64,000 nt of DNA from Amorphoplanes friuliensis DSM 7358 (GTDB lineage Bacteria; Actinomycetota; Actinomycetes; Mycobacteriales; Micromonosporaceae): positions 6,424,001 to 6,488,000 of the forward strand of contig NC_022657.1 of the NCBI RefSeq assembly GCF_000494755.1, given 5' to 3'. Under the pieces are notes generated by a model. It was given only the letters and a program-made list of their open reading frames with translations, had not been told where the DNA came from and ran no database searches. A program made the position numbers and the translations under genes. This document shows positions 8,794-19,600 of this stretch, in pieces (position 1 is the stretch's first letter; each line of letters starts with the position of its first letter).

Positions 8794-10226
8794 TAAAGCT
8801 CGCTGACGAACCGTAGCGTCTTGATGCGCTCGGTAATGTCCTGGTTTGGTGCGTGTACCTGCAAAAAGTACCGTAACAGAGCACCGGCCCGTCCGCTGAG
8901 CTGGGCACTCTGATCCATTGACACTGATGCGGTGCCATGTGCAAGAACCGACCGGTTACGGGTGTCAACGACACCGCGCATGCTGCTGATTGAGGACGGC
9001 GTCGTCCAACCGATCCGCTTCAACACCGCGTCATCCTTGAGACACAGCAGGAGCATCGCGTCCATCAGTGCGATCTTGCGTGGCAAGGTGTCTGTCGGTG
9101 CCCCGTACACCTCGGTGGTCAACGCGGCATACCTAGTGGTCAGGTCCTCCACGTCACCCAGCTTGGTGTAGTCGGGATCGACCGGGTCGAGCCCGAACTC
9201 GCTGGAAAGCCGTTCCTCAAACACCTTCTCAATGCTTCGGTAGTAAAGAAGCGCGGCGAAGTCATGACGGCCTTGGGCTCGATAGTGCTCGCCCAGAAGG
9301 AAGAAGTTGAGCAGCATCGTCGGTCCGTCCCGGCCCGCGAGCGCCTCCGCGAACTCAAGTTGCTTCGCGATCCTTTGCGTGACGGGGACAGCGAGTGCCA
9401 TCCGATTTTCACGAAGGTGCTCCCGAACGCGAGCGATCAGCTCCGGCAACCCGTCGACATCGAGATTGCACCAGGCTTCGTACAAGGCGGCGAGGTCACG
9501 GAGGAACCGCACCTGGGTCGGCTCGGCGATCGAATCGCTCAGCTTCTCGAACAACGCGTGCGCGCCGGAATACACGCCGCTGCCAAACATGGCCATCGCA
9601 GCGGTCAGGTCCTTGTCCCCGAACAGTGCCGTCGGATTCGGTAGCACACACAGCCGTTCGCTGCCGGGAAGAGCCTGGCGCATCTCGGGGTCGAAGGTGC
9701 TGTCGATGTAGCACATCGGGAGGTCCAACTGGGAAGCGGCCAGCGCCGCACCAGCACTCATCGCCTTCTTCCCGCCGGTGATGTCGATGATCACTCGCGG
9801 CGGCCGCCCGGCGGCCAGCAGAGAGCGGACCTCCTTCAGCACGATGTCATAAATGCTGGTCGGATCGACGGGATCGCAGGTTACATGCCGGGCCTCGGAA
9901 AACTTAATCTTGCCAGCGAGCTTCTCCCAGATCGTGTCGATCGTCTTCTGGGTGCCCTCCGACGTAATGATCAAGATCCTCGTCGGCCGGGTCAGCGCGA
10001 AGGCGAGCAGCGTCGTCTCCGGGGAGAACCCGGAAAGGCTGATCAGTAGATCAACTTCTGGCCGCTCGACGTCTGCGGAGTTCGCTTGTGCGACTTCGAC
10101 GGCTTCATCGTAAATCTCCGCTAGCCGGAAGGCTTGGGCCTGCTCGGCCGCCGTGCCCCCGCCGTACTCCTCCTCGCCGCGGAAGATTCGCCGCATGCGA
10201 GAGTGCTTCTCGTCCAGGCTTCCCAT
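8793..10226 (-). CDS. CARF-HEPN protein (Csm6/Cas02710-like) without CRISPR context
   Basis: A 477-residue protein. The N-terminal half is a Rossmann-like CARF domain: VDLLISLSGFSPETTLLAF near residue 60 and the ligand-loop signature IDITGGKKAMSAG near residue 149. CARF domains bind cyclic oligoadenylates made by Cas10. The C-terminal half is helical and carries RNRSVLAHG near residue 425, matching the HEPN ribonuclease motif (R, four to six residues, H). The layout fits the TIGR02710/Csm6-like family, whose members are ligand-activated RNases. It is first in a four-gene unit and its TAA overlaps the helicase ATG. No cas10, other cas gene or array is in the window, so the activating signal is unknown. 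No clear ribosome binding site precedes the ATG, so the start could lie slightly downstream. Confidence 0.85.
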   Translation of the reverse strand: MGSLDEKHSRMRRIFRGEEEYGGGTAAEQAQAFRLAEIYDEAVEVAQANSADVERPEVDLLISLSGFSPETTLLAFALTRPTRILIITSEGTQKTIDTIWEKLAGKIKFSEARHVTCDPVDPTSIYDIVLKEVRSLLAAGRPPRVIIDITGGKKAMSAGAALAASQLDLPMCYIDSTFDPEMRQALPGSERLCVLPNPTALFGDKDLTAAMAMFGSGVYSGAHALFEKLSDSIAEPTQVRFLRDLAALYEAWCNLDVDGLPELIARVREHLRENRMALAVPVTQRIAKQLEFAEALAGRDGPTMLLNFFLLGEHYRAQGRHDFAALLYYRSIEKVFEERLSSEFGLDPVDPDYTKLGDVEDLTTRYAALTTEVYGAPTDTLPRKIALMDAMLLLCLKDDAVLKRIGWTTPSSISSMRGVVDTRNRSVLAHGTASVSMDQSAQLSGRAGALLRYFLQVHAPNQDITERIKTLRFVSEL

Positions 10227-10286
10227 AGGAAAAGCATTCTATCGTTGGAGCCGTCGACAGCGCGAGGTTTGTACGCCCCTCATCTC

Positions 10287-10302
10287 CCGGGCCCCTGCCC
10301 GG
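10287..10302. terminator. Weak hairpin between brxHI and the CARF unit
   Basis: A 6-bp GC-only stem with a 4-base loop in the 215-bp gap between the stop of brxHI (10442) and the CARF-HEPN start (10226). There is no T run, so termination is doubtful. The gap is the only non-coding break in the roughly 18-kb minus-strand run from pglY to the PLD gene, so it may hold a separate promoter for the CARF unit. Confidence 0.25.
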
Positions 10303-10441
10303 ATCCCCTATGCGTGGGTAGAAACGATCTGAGCTGAGGCAAGCCGAGTCAAGTGACCAGACCTCACGCCGATACCTCAATCCAGAGTGACTAAGCCATA
10401 GCAACTCTTCGACATCAGGGCAGCCGTAAAGTAACCTGCTG

Positions 10442-12568
10442 CTACACCTGCACAAAGCGTGCCGGCTGCCGCAGAACTGCGGCCGCGCCGTCAAGATCAG
10501 CGAGCCGGGCGGCCAACGTCGCCATCGCGAGCCGCTCCGGTAGTGCCTGGCTGAACTTGAGCCCGTCGAGTGCCTTCTTGCTGATCTCGGGGAGGCAGAG
10601 TCGCTGCCCTGCATCGGCGATGAGGGTCCGCCATTCTCCGGGCGTGACGTTTTCCCGGAGCCTGATGTGCCGGTCATCGAAGCGTTGGATCGGGTCGACG
10701 ACCTCCGTGAGGGTGGTGGCGAGTGTGGCGTTCGCGCGGAAGCCTGCCCAAGTCCACCATCTAAGGTCGTCACCGCGGTTGTCGCGCAGGATGACGCTGC
10801 CGCCTGGGTGTACCAGCGACGATGCTTTCTCACGCACCTGAGCAAGGCGGTCGATGGCTCGCCGGGTGAGGTTCACTGGCGGATCAGCGCCGAGGAGCAC
10901 CTCGCGCATAGCGCGGCTCAACTCGAAGCCAAGTCCGGACCAACCACCGGCTCCCGTTGACCAGCGGGCCTTACCGCCGCCGTCGGCGGGTTCGACGAAG
11001 CAGCGCCGGCGTCGCCAGTCGATGTAGGTGACTCGCCAGCTGCGTCCGTTGAGCAGGAGCCGACGATCGCCCTTGACCTCTTCGGTGAGCAGAGCCGGGT
11101 CGACTCGCCCCAGTTCGTCGCGGCCGACGAGCACAGTGAATTCGGGTGCGCCGGTGAAGACGGCGGTCATGCCCATGAAGTGCCGATGCCCGAAGCGCCG
11201 TTCGGCTTCGGGTCCGATGAACAGCATGCCGCTGTCGCTGTCGAGGTAGCCCTGCTCGATCAGGTAGCGCAGGATCGGGTCGGAGCTTCGGTCGAACGGG
11301 GCGAGCCCGTTCCACCACTGCGACCAGGTCTGGTCGCCCACCCGGTGCTCCTGCAGACAGAGAGCGAGTATCTGTTGGGCGGCGATGTGCCGAGGCTCGG
11401 GCGGCGCAACCACGGGTTCCACCCAACCACGGCCCCAGAGCAGCAGCAGGGCGGCGGCTTCGAGTAGGGAGTCGCCGTCACGGGCGAGGAAGAGGCAGTT
11501 ACGGGTGATGCCGGGCCGTCGACCGGTGCGCCCGAGTCGTTGGAGGAACGATGCCACCGTCGCGGGCGTGTCGATCTGAATGACCCGGTCGAGGTCGCCG
11601 ACGTCGATACCGAGTTCCAGGGTGCTGGTGGAGACGATCACGCAGTCGCGAGCTTCGGCGAACGCTTCCTCCGAGCGGCGCCGTTCATCGGCGGAGAGCG
11701 AAGCGTGCGACAGGAAGGTAGTGATGCCTCGGCCTCGCAGGAGACTGCCAAGTTCTTCAACCGCCTGCCGGGACTCGCAGAAGACCAGGCGCTTCTCACC
11801 AGCATGGAGAGCAGCGAGGACCTTGGCAGCGTTGTGGAGGGAGCCGACGTAGTCGAGCTCGATCTCTCCGGGCGGCACGGAGGAGGCAGATTTCCCCGGT
11901 ACGGAGACAGGAGCATCCGGCGCGACGACACGCGCCGGGCGGGTGCCCGCGCCTGAGCCCTGCAACCAGGTCAGGAGCTGGCTCGGATTGCCCACGGTCG
12001 CCGACAAACCGACCCGCTGGACCGGTCGGCCGATCAGGTGGGTGAGTCGTTCCAGTACGGCCAAGAGGTGCCAGCCTCGGTCGTCGCCGGCGAAGGCATG
12101 GACCTCGTCCACCACCACGGCCCGCAGACCAGCGAGGAACGCCCGATGGTCGACGTTCTGGCTAACCAGCATCGATTCCAAAGATTCCGGCGTGGTCAGC
12201 AGCAGGTCCGGGCGGGCGGCCAGGATTGCCCGCCGCCGGGACGCGGTCACGTCGCCGTGCCAGAGGGCGGCCTTCCGGCCGAGCCAGTCGGCATACCTCT
12301 CCAGTCGGGGATGGAGGTTGTTGAGCAGGGCCTTCAGCGGGCAGAGGTAGAGCACAGACGTACCGGACCAGCCCTCAGCGGTCATCCGGGACAGCAGCGG
12401 AAAGGCCGCCGCTTCGGTTTTGCCGCCCGCGGTGGGCGCCAGCAGTAGGGCGTCTTCGCCGGCCAGTAGGGGCTCAACCGCGTCTTCCTGTAGTGGACGA
12501 AGGCCGGGCCACTGCAGGGAGTTGACGATGTGGTGCAGCAGGACAGGGTGCAACAGGTCGGCGGTCAC
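10442..12568 (-). CDS. brxHI: BREX type 2 helicase BrxHI (Lhr-like SF2)
   Basis: A 708-residue superfamily 2 helicase. It has Walker A APTAGGKTEAAAF near residue 50, a DEVH box (VVVDEVHAF) near residue 154, the SAT motif (VGLSATVGN) near 193, and motif VI QRLGRTGRR near 343, with an Lhr-type C-terminal extension. BrxHI is the helicase of type 2 BREX loci, and the order pglY-pglZ-brxD-brxHI here matches that type. Its start overlaps the brxD stop by four bases. It probably moves on DNA during phage exclusion; its exact step in BREX is not established. Confidence 0.9.
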   Translation of the reverse strand: MTADLLHPVLLHHIVNSLQWPGLRPLQEDAVEPLLAGEDALLLAPTAGGKTEAAAFPLLSRMTAEGWSGTSVLYLCPLKALLNNLHPRLERYADWLGRKAALWHGDVTASRRRAILAARPDLLLTTPESLESMLVSQNVDHRAFLAGLRAVVVDEVHAFAGDDRGWHLLAVLERLTHLIGRPVQRVGLSATVGNPSQLLTWLQGSGAGTRPARVVAPDAPVSVPGKSASSVPPGEIELDYVGSLHNAAKVLAALHAGEKRLVFCESRQAVEELGSLLRGRGITTFLSHASLSADERRRSEEAFAEARDCVIVSTSTLELGIDVGDLDRVIQIDTPATVASFLQRLGRTGRRPGITRNCLFLARDGDSLLEAAALLLLWGRGWVEPVVAPPEPRHIAAQQILALCLQEHRVGDQTWSQWWNGLAPFDRSSDPILRYLIEQGYLDSDSGMLFIGPEAERRFGHRHFMGMTAVFTGAPEFTVLVGRDELGRVDPALLTEEVKGDRRLLLNGRSWRVTYIDWRRRRCFVEPADGGGKARWSTGAGGWSGLGFELSRAMREVLLGADPPVNLTRRAIDRLAQVREKASSLVHPGGSVILRDNRGDDLRWWTWAGFRANATLATTLTEVVDPIQRFDDRHIRLRENVTPGEWRTLIADAGQRLCLPEISKKALDGLKFSQALPERLAMATLAARLADLDGAAAVLRQPARFVQV

Positions 12569-13878
12569 AGGTCGAGAGCGATCTCGTCAGCGCTGGCGGC
12601 ATTGCGTTCTACGTCGGTCATCTCGGCGGTCGACATCGTGGGCGCGTAGTGCTGGCGGGGATCGAAGTCGGGGAACTGGTCGACCCGGTCGAGAACGTCA
12701 CTGACCAGTTTCTTCAGGTAGAGGCGAGGCACGATGCCGACCTTGCCACCCAATCCGCCGGCAACCGCGCGGGCCAACTTATCGAGGTACGCGTCATCGA
12801 CGAGATCGCGGACCCGTTCGGCGGCGGACGATCCGTCGGCGTACAGGTCGCGGACCCGGCCGCCCAGCTCGACCAGCGAATCGACGGTGAAGCCCGGCAG
12901 CCGGATCTGCACAGCACGCGGGTTGTCGAACCGCGGGTCCGTGTCGAAGTCGACGGCGAGCCGCTGTGCCAATGGCGCGAGGCGCTGCACCCCCTGCTGC
13001 CCGTCGTAGAACGCGGGCGTGCCAGTAATGATCAAATACAGTCCAGGGAAGCGGCCGGAATACACCTCGTCGATCAGTTGTCGCAGCGCGTTGAGAGCCT
13101 TGTCCCGGGCGTCGGAGCGGACTCGTTGCAGCGTCTCGACCTCGTCGAGCACGAGCAGCAGGCCGGGATGGCCGCTGTCGCGCAGCACGGCGAGCAGTCC
13201 CTGGAGGAAGCTAAGGGCGGCGAAATGATCAAGATTGCCTTTGACGCCGGCCACTCGTCTCGCGGCTGCTGCGACGTGTGGTTGGCCGCCCAGCCAGGCC
13301 AGCACAGCATCAGCGGTCGCGGCGTCGCCGGACAGGCCAGCGGTGCGGTAGCCGCGTAGGGCGGCGGCGAAGGCCGGTGCGCTTCGGCTGACTTCGGCAA
13401 GTCGCTGATCCAGTAGGACACCCACCGCACGGTCGAGAACCGCCGCGTCGTCGGAGTCGACCTTTCCGGCGGCCAGCACGTCCTCTTCGAGGGCGTAGAA
13501 CCAGCCGTCGACGACCGGGCGCAGCGCGCTGGGCGGAAAGGTCGTGGTGGTGAGCCGCTCGGTGAGCCTGCGGTAGACCGTCTCCAGCCGGTGAAGCGGA
13601 GTCTCGTTCTCAGAGATCTGCACCTCGGCTGTGGCCAGGTTGGCGCGCTTGGCCCGTTCGGCGATCCACCGTACGAAGAAGGTCTTGCCGGAGCCGTATT
13701 CGCCGCGGACGGCTTTGAAGACCGAGCCGCTGGCAGCGACCGCGTCGAGGTCTTCGTCGATGGCCCGGTGGAACCGGTCGAGACCGACAGCGAGCAGGTC
13801 GAGGCCCGCCGAGGGTACGGCGCCACGCCGCAACGCATCGATGACCTCTCGGCGCCGCAGCGGGCTGACGCCGCTCAC
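12565..13878 (-). CDS. brxD: BREX ATP-binding protein BrxD
   Basis: A 437-residue P-loop ATPase. Walker A is GEYGSGKTFFVRW near residue 63 and Walker B is LLLVLDEVETLQ near residue 244; the LIITGTPAFYDG segment follows like a sensor motif. It belongs to the ORC/AAA-like ATP-binding family (DUF2791 type) that includes BrxD. It starts inside the end of pglZ (four-base overlap) and ends inside the start of brxHI, so the three are translated as a coupled unit. A role as motor or assembly ATPase of the BREX complex is inferred. Confidence 0.9.
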   Translation of the reverse strand: MSGVSPLRRREVIDALRRGAVPSAGLDLLAVGLDRFHRAIDEDLDAVAASGSVFKAVRGEYGSGKTFFVRWIAERAKRANLATAEVQISENETPLHRLETVYRRLTERLTTTTFPPSALRPVVDGWFYALEEDVLAAGKVDSDDAAVLDRAVGVLLDQRLAEVSRSAPAFAAALRGYRTAGLSGDAATADAVLAWLGGQPHVAAAARRVAGVKGNLDHFAALSFLQGLLAVLRDSGHPGLLLVLDEVETLQRVRSDARDKALNALRQLIDEVYSGRFPGLYLIITGTPAFYDGQQGVQRLAPLAQRLAVDFDTDPRFDNPRAVQIRLPGFTVDSLVELGGRVRDLYADGSSAAERVRDLVDDAYLDKLARAVAGGLGGKVGIVPRLYLKKLVSDVLDRVDQFPDFDPRQHYAPTMSTAEMTDVERNAASADEIALDL

Positions 13879-16601
13879 GACGTTTCTCCGGAAAGCCGGA
13901 ACTGCTCACGCAGCAGGCGGATGTCCAGTCGCACGGTGCGCCCGCCGTCGATGAGGGTCAGCACGGGATAGTTGTCCACGTTGAAGATGCGCTGCAGCGT
14001 GCTGACGAATCCGGTCGCCCGGGCAGGGATTTCGCCGGCGCGTTCGGCGAGGACAGCAGCCGGAAGCACGCCCTTGGCCTCCACGAGCGCACGCAATGCT
14101 GCCTCGACCTTCTTAATGTCGAGACGACGGGGCGTCAGCGCATGCTGGGCAGCGAACAGCTCACTTTCCTTCAGTTCGTCGACGAGGTCAGCGCGGTCGT
14201 CCCGCGTGGTGGGTGCTGCCGAGGGCTCGGGAATATCGAACAACGTCTCGCCGGCCGCGACGGTGGGCCGCCGGCGTGACTTGGGAGCGGGCGACGGCAG
14301 CTCAGCGGCCGTCGCGGTCGGCGCGGACTGCGACTGCCACCACTGCGGCCTGCGCACCTCGACGGCGGACCAACCGGCCGGTACATCAGTCACGTGAGGT
14401 AGCAGGAAAGCCAACAGCGGAATCGTGACCTCGGCCAGTGAGGCACCGCCGTGGTAACCGGCCTTGCTGGACTGGTAGCGCAGCAGCGGATCCCACAAGG
14501 CGATGATCCGATTGTCCGGGGCGACGACCCTGGGACCGGACAACTCGACCTCGCCCGACTCGGCTGGCCCCGCGCCCGTCCGATGCCGGGCGGAGGCAAC
14601 ATCTGCCGCCCGTACCTTCTCGCCGCCGCGTTCCAGCACGTGCCCGTGGTCGCTGGTGATGATGACGGCCCGGCCCGACGAGCGGGCGAGATCCAGCAGG
14701 CTACGCAGGAAGCCGATGTCGCCGAGCTGCCATCCGGCTTCGCTGCCTTCCCGCCCCTGGGCGAGCGACTCGTCGACCGTATTGATCACTACAGCGACCA
14801 GGGAACCCGAGTCGGCCACCGCGTCGGCCAGCTCACCGGCGAACATCTCGCCGGCTCCACCACGTGCCGGGCCCTTGTGGAAGATCTTGGCATCCTTGCC
14901 CCACCGGCCACCCGCGAAGAAACGCTTCTCGTTGTCCTGAGTGCCGCTGCGCAGCGCGCCGGCGAACAGTGACGTCCGGGAAACCGCGGTCAGCGTGGGA
15001 AGAGCCGCCACGACGCCGCGCCGCCGGCCGGCTTCCGAGCCTGCGAGCGGGTCGTACTCGACCCAGTGCTGCGACAACTCGTTGGCAAGTTGGATGGCGA
15101 CGGCTGCGCTCATGCCGTCGAGCACCACGAGCAGGACCCGACGATCGGTCCGGAGAAGCGGTTCCACGACCCGCGGAAGCAGGTTCTCGACCGTGAGCAG
15201 GCCGCCGTCGTTGCCGGGACCCGCGGTGGCCCAGGCCTGCAGCCTGCCCGCGAACGCTTCGTCCAAGGCCCGCCGCCGTTCTTGGGCCCGTCCGTAGATC
15301 TCCCGGAACGCAGCCTGCAGCTCGGGGTGTGCGTCGTCGCCGGCCCAGACATGATCGATCGCCACATCCACCCAGCCCCAGTCGGCGATCTGCCGGTCCA
15401 CGCCGTCGGCCACGCTGGCGGGAGGCTGGACGTCTCCATTGAGCCAGCGCACAAGTCGCTGCGCCATCTCGATCCGGCGGACCCGCTCCAATTCCGACGC
15501 GGCTAGTTCGTGTTCGGTCAGGCTACGGACAGCGGCGTCGAGCGCCTGCTCCGCAGGATTGCGCATCGCTGCCAGCAACGCGTTTGCCGCAGCTCCGATC
15601 CGCCGGGTGAATCCGGTACGCAGGATGGGGCTGTCAGCGGCGCTGGAGACCGCGCCGAATTGGATGAGGAGTTCTTCGGCCCGGTCCAGCACGGCGTGTC
15701 CATGCCGCCGGGCCTCCGGCTCCGACAGCATTCCGTGGACCACCTGTACGACGGCGTCGGCGAAACCGATGATGGTCGTGTCATCGTCCAGCTTGCCGAA
15801 GTACTGGTCGATGCGTCCCCGTGCGCGAATGGCATCGGTATCGCTGGTGCGCCAGACCGCGTGACAGACGAGGCCGAGGGGCAGGGCTTCATCGCCATGT
15901 CCGGCGGCGACGAGTGCAAAGAGCGCCCGTGCTGGACTTCCATACTGGCTGGTGAGCCATTTTGTGAGGCCGTCGCGTTCCGCCGCACGCAGGAGCCCGA
16001 AAGCCTCAACTGCCCCGGGTTCGGCACTCCACCGCAACAGCGCCTCGACGTCGAGATCATCGGGACCGCCGCCACGCCGGTCCAGACCGAGACGTACGGC
16101 AGCGAGGTGTCGTAGTGCGACGTCGCGGGTCAGCACCGGCGTCGCGAGTTTCGGCCAGCCAGCGGGCGGCATCGCGTCGACGAGTGCTTCTCCGGCCCAC
16201 GCCTCTTGTTCCAGTGCGCTGTCGGGTTGCCGGGCGCCGAACGCGTCGACGACAAGGTCCCACGGTTCCACAGCGATGACCCGGTGACGGAAAACGCGGC
16301 TTCGGACGCCGTCCCCCAGAGCGGACTCGGCGAGGTCGGCGAGCAGGACCAGCACCTCGTCGGGCCGGTCGGCGACCAGTTGGTCCCAGATCGCCAGCGG
16401 CGACTCGCAAGCAACGACGTGGGCGGTACGCCCGTCCGGCAGCAGGATGATCGGGTCGTGTGGCCAGACCGGTTCCGCCCTGAGCAGCATCACTGGGTGC
16501 GCGCTGCCGTTGCGATGCCGCTCAAGCTGCTGCGCAACCTTCTGCCGGAGGGCGACCGGGCTGATCCGCAGCGCCCGAGCGGGCACGGAAGCCTGAGTCA
16601 C
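13875..16601 (-). CDS. pglZ: BREX protein PglZ
   Basis: A 908-residue protein with a PglZ domain of the alkaline phosphatase fold. Metal-ligand segments visible are VLLVVLDGMSAAVAIQLANE near residue 494, TSDHGHVLE near residue 650 and a later YHGGASLAEVTIPLLAF. PglZ is a core component of all BREX types and is needed for both methylation and phage exclusion in studied systems. The last about 200 residues contain a Pro/Ala-rich linker and a helical C-terminal domain. It overlaps pglY upstream and brxD downstream by four bases each, which supports fixed stoichiometry. Confidence 0.93.
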   Translation of the reverse strand: MTQASVPARALRISPVALRQKVAQQLERHRNGSAHPVMLLRAEPVWPHDPIILLPDGRTAHVVACESPLAIWDQLVADRPDEVLVLLADLAESALGDGVRSRVFRHRVIAVEPWDLVVDAFGARQPDSALEQEAWAGEALVDAMPPAGWPKLATPVLTRDVALRHLAAVRLGLDRRGGGPDDLDVEALLRWSAEPGAVEAFGLLRAAERDGLTKWLTSQYGSPARALFALVAAGHGDEALPLGLVCHAVWRTSDTDAIRARGRIDQYFGKLDDDTTIIGFADAVVQVVHGMLSEPEARRHGHAVLDRAEELLIQFGAVSSAADSPILRTGFTRRIGAAANALLAAMRNPAEQALDAAVRSLTEHELAASELERVRRIEMAQRLVRWLNGDVQPPASVADGVDRQIADWGWVDVAIDHVWAGDDAHPELQAAFREIYGRAQERRRALDEAFAGRLQAWATAGPGNDGGLLTVENLLPRVVEPLLRTDRRVLLVVLDGMSAAVAIQLANELSQHWVEYDPLAGSEAGRRRGVVAALPTLTAVSRTSLFAGALRSGTQDNEKRFFAGGRWGKDAKIFHKGPARGGAGEMFAGELADAVADSGSLVAVVINTVDESLAQGREGSEAGWQLGDIGFLRSLLDLARSSGRAVIITSDHGHVLERGGEKVRAADVASARHRTGAGPAESGEVELSGPRVVAPDNRIIALWDPLLRYQSSKAGYHGGASLAEVTIPLLAFLLPHVTDVPAGWSAVEVRRPQWWQSQSAPTATAAELPSPAPKSRRRPTVAAGETLFDIPEPSAAPTTRDDRADLVDELKESELFAAQHALTPRRLDIKKVEAALRALVEAKGVLPAAVLAERAGEIPARATGFVSTLQRIFNVDNYPVLTLIDGGRTVRLDIRLLREQFRLSGETS

Positions 16602-19600
16602 GGCACGATTCTCCAGGTCACTTCGATGGTGCCGGCGCTGTGCTCGGCGGCGAAGGCACGCACCTGTTCTACCGCTTGATCCACGTCAACTGCCGGCACC
16701 ATGACACCCCCGGCGGACGCAGCGCCACCGCCACCGCCCGGCCGGGGTGGCTGGATGACAGGCGGCAACGGCGGAGGCGCAGGCGGTTTGCGGGTCGCTC
16801 GGCGCAACAGGTCGGTGGCTGCGCTCCGAGCGCGCTGCAGGACAGGTGCCAGCGGGATGGTCAGTTCATCGGCTCGCGCAGCGGCGCGTATCTCCGAGAT
16901 GATCACCGTGGCCTCGCTGGCGTGCGGACCTGGCAGGCCCGCGATGATCTCGAAGGTGTCCCAGGGGGCGCTGGCCAACGCGGCGGCGACCTGGGCCGCG
17001 CTCTTGACGCTGCGGCCGGTGCGGTCCGCAGGACCGCCGAGGTCGGCGCGGGCCAGACGTTCGATGACCTCCACAGCGGGCAGCCGCTCTTCCAACGCGG
17101 CGAGCAGGTCAGCTGCAGCACGTGCGGTTGCCAGTCGTCCGGGGCCGGCGTTCAGGTCGATTTCAAGCCACTTCGCGTGCTGTTCCAGATGCGCGATGAG
17201 ATCGACCGCGGCGGCCCGGTGCTGGGTGGCCTGCCGGGCGAGGTCCCGCCCGAAGATCGTCATCAGCCGGCCCCGCCGCAGCGCGAGCGAGCGGAAGCCA
17301 AAAATCGCGGCGGCGCGGCTCTGCGCCAGCTCCCACTCCTCCGGACTGGGTAGCCGCTGTTCCCGGAGTGTGTAGTCGGCATTGATGCGTCCTGGCTCGG
17401 GTGGCGGCGTCACCTCGCCGCCGTGCAAAAAGAACGCCCGGTCGCCCTGCTCGGCGAAGGTCGCCACGACGAGCTGGGCCACGATCGGATCGAGCCCGCG
17501 CGGGTTCGGGTCGTCGATCCAAGGCAGCAGGTCACCGACGCGGATCTCGCCCTGGATGCCCTCGCTGGCGGCCTTCTGCTGAAAGTGCTGAGACCAGCGT
17601 CCCTCGATGACGAATGCCGCTTCGTGCATGGTGCCGAGTTCGAGGGGGTTGGCGATGCGGCGCATGACCTGCCGGTGCGGGCGGTCCACCTCGGCGCGGC
17701 CCTCCGACGATTCGACGGCCCGGCGGACGTAGTCGAGGACGATCTTGACGTCGGTCGCCTTGATCAGGTCACCCTTACGATCAGGGTCGAAGTCGGGGTG
17801 AGCCGGGTACTGCTGGGTGAGCATCTGGTCGCCGAGGCTGCGCAGCGCGTCGGCGAACGCCGCACCGATCGGGAGCCTCGGTTCCAGGACCCGGGTAAGC
17901 GAATGCAGATGATCGTCGAACCCGAGCCGGACGTCCGCCGGCTGCTTACCCGCCAGGCCATACGCCTGGCGCAACACGTTCTGCATCTTGGTGAGCAGCG
18001 CGCTGCGCTGGTTGGTGAGGGCGGCGTGGGCGCGGCGCCGATCGTCAGGGTTGAGGTGCTCGGCATGACTGTCGAAACGCTGACCTTCGAGCAGCTTGTC
18101 GATGATCACAAGCTTGCCGAGTTCGTTGAGGCGCTCCACGGTGAGCGCGGCCGGGATCCAGCACACCGTACGGGAGGTCATCCGGCTGAGCAGGCCCTGC
18201 ACCCGCTGCCGATCGTCGGCCGGGCCGTGGCTGCCGTCATCGAACGGGTAGTCGACGATGATCCGCCAGTTGTCAGGGTTGTCCGGGTGGAACGACTCGT
18301 CGCGAATGTCGTTCGGGTCGCGCACGTTGCCGTAGACCAGCTCGATGGTGCGCCGGCTGCCCCGCCAGGTGAGGCCGGCCTCGGCGAAGAAGGAGTCGGT
18401 CCACGGCACGCCAAACTGCTGCCACAGCAGTCGCTGGACGATGTGCTTGCGGGCGCCGTCGTTGTCGTAGTGCTTCGCGGTGGACAGCACACTGCCCACG
18501 TCGACGCCGACCAACTCGAGCGAGACGACGGGATCGTCTCCCTCGCCGATCCGGACCTCCGGGAACTCGCCGGCCCAGTCGCCTAGCTTTCGAGCGACCT
18601 GCGCGACCTCGCCACCGGGAATGGGGCTGGTGATGCTGCCGTGGTTGAGGGCCGACAGTCGGCGGGCAGTGAGGTTCCGCAGTGCCGGCACGCTGGGCGC
18701 CAGCGAGGCCAGGAGGAGCGTCTTGATCAGCCGGTCGTCGCCGGTGAACGCACGCACCCGCCCGGTCACCTCGGGTGGCTGGACCGCGCCGCGGCGGGCC
18801 GCGTCCAGGTCGTCGTCGGTCAGGCCGTACTGGCCGAGCAGATGCGGGCGCATCTTGAGGGCGTACAGCTTCTGAGCCATCTCGAACTCGGCCTTGAGCT
18901 TCTCGGTGAACGGCTGGTCACCTCCACTGCTGATCACGTCGTAGAGGTCGCCGATTGGCACCAGCTGGCCGAGGCGCAGCGTGTCGCGGCGGTCAACCAG
19001 CAGCTGGCGCATCAGCTTCAGGGCGGTGCGGGACCGCTGCAACGCACTGGAGACATGCACCAGGGTGGAGAGGAAGGCCGGGCTGAACGGGTACGTCGAC
19101 CGGAAGGCGTCGATGTCGGCACCGCTAGCCGCGTCGGTGCCGAGCAGAGTGTCGAAGACCTCCCGGCGCACCTTGGTGGTGGCGTCGAACGCGCGGGAGA
19201 TTGCGGCGGCGGCCTCGTCGTCGCGGGGCTTGAGGATGCGCCGGCGGGCGATCTCCGGCAGGTTCCGGTCTTCCAGCTTGATCGTGTCGAAGCGGCCACT
19301 TGCCAGGTTGAGGGTGTCCTGATAGGTCAGCTCGTTTGCGCCGGTGACCTCCTCGCCGACGAGTTCCCGCAGGTCACGCTGCCGAGCGATGAAGCTGACC
19401 ACCGGGATAGGCCGGCGGGTGTCGCCACCCTCGACGAAGTTGGTGATCTTCTGGATCTCCCGGGAGACGAACTGCTGGTCACCGATCGAGTTCGCCAGCC
19501 ACAGGATCAGCTCGTCCAGGAACAGGATCAGCCCGTCGTACCCGAGTTCCTTGGCGTGCCGGCTGATCTCGGTCAGGCCGCGGTCCAGCGAGATGAACGC

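Noticed and set aside
8793..10226. Assignment of the CARF-HEPN gene to a type III CRISPR-Cas system.
   Set aside because: No cas10, csm/cmr, cas6 or repeat array is present in the window, and the gene is coupled to a helicase unit instead.
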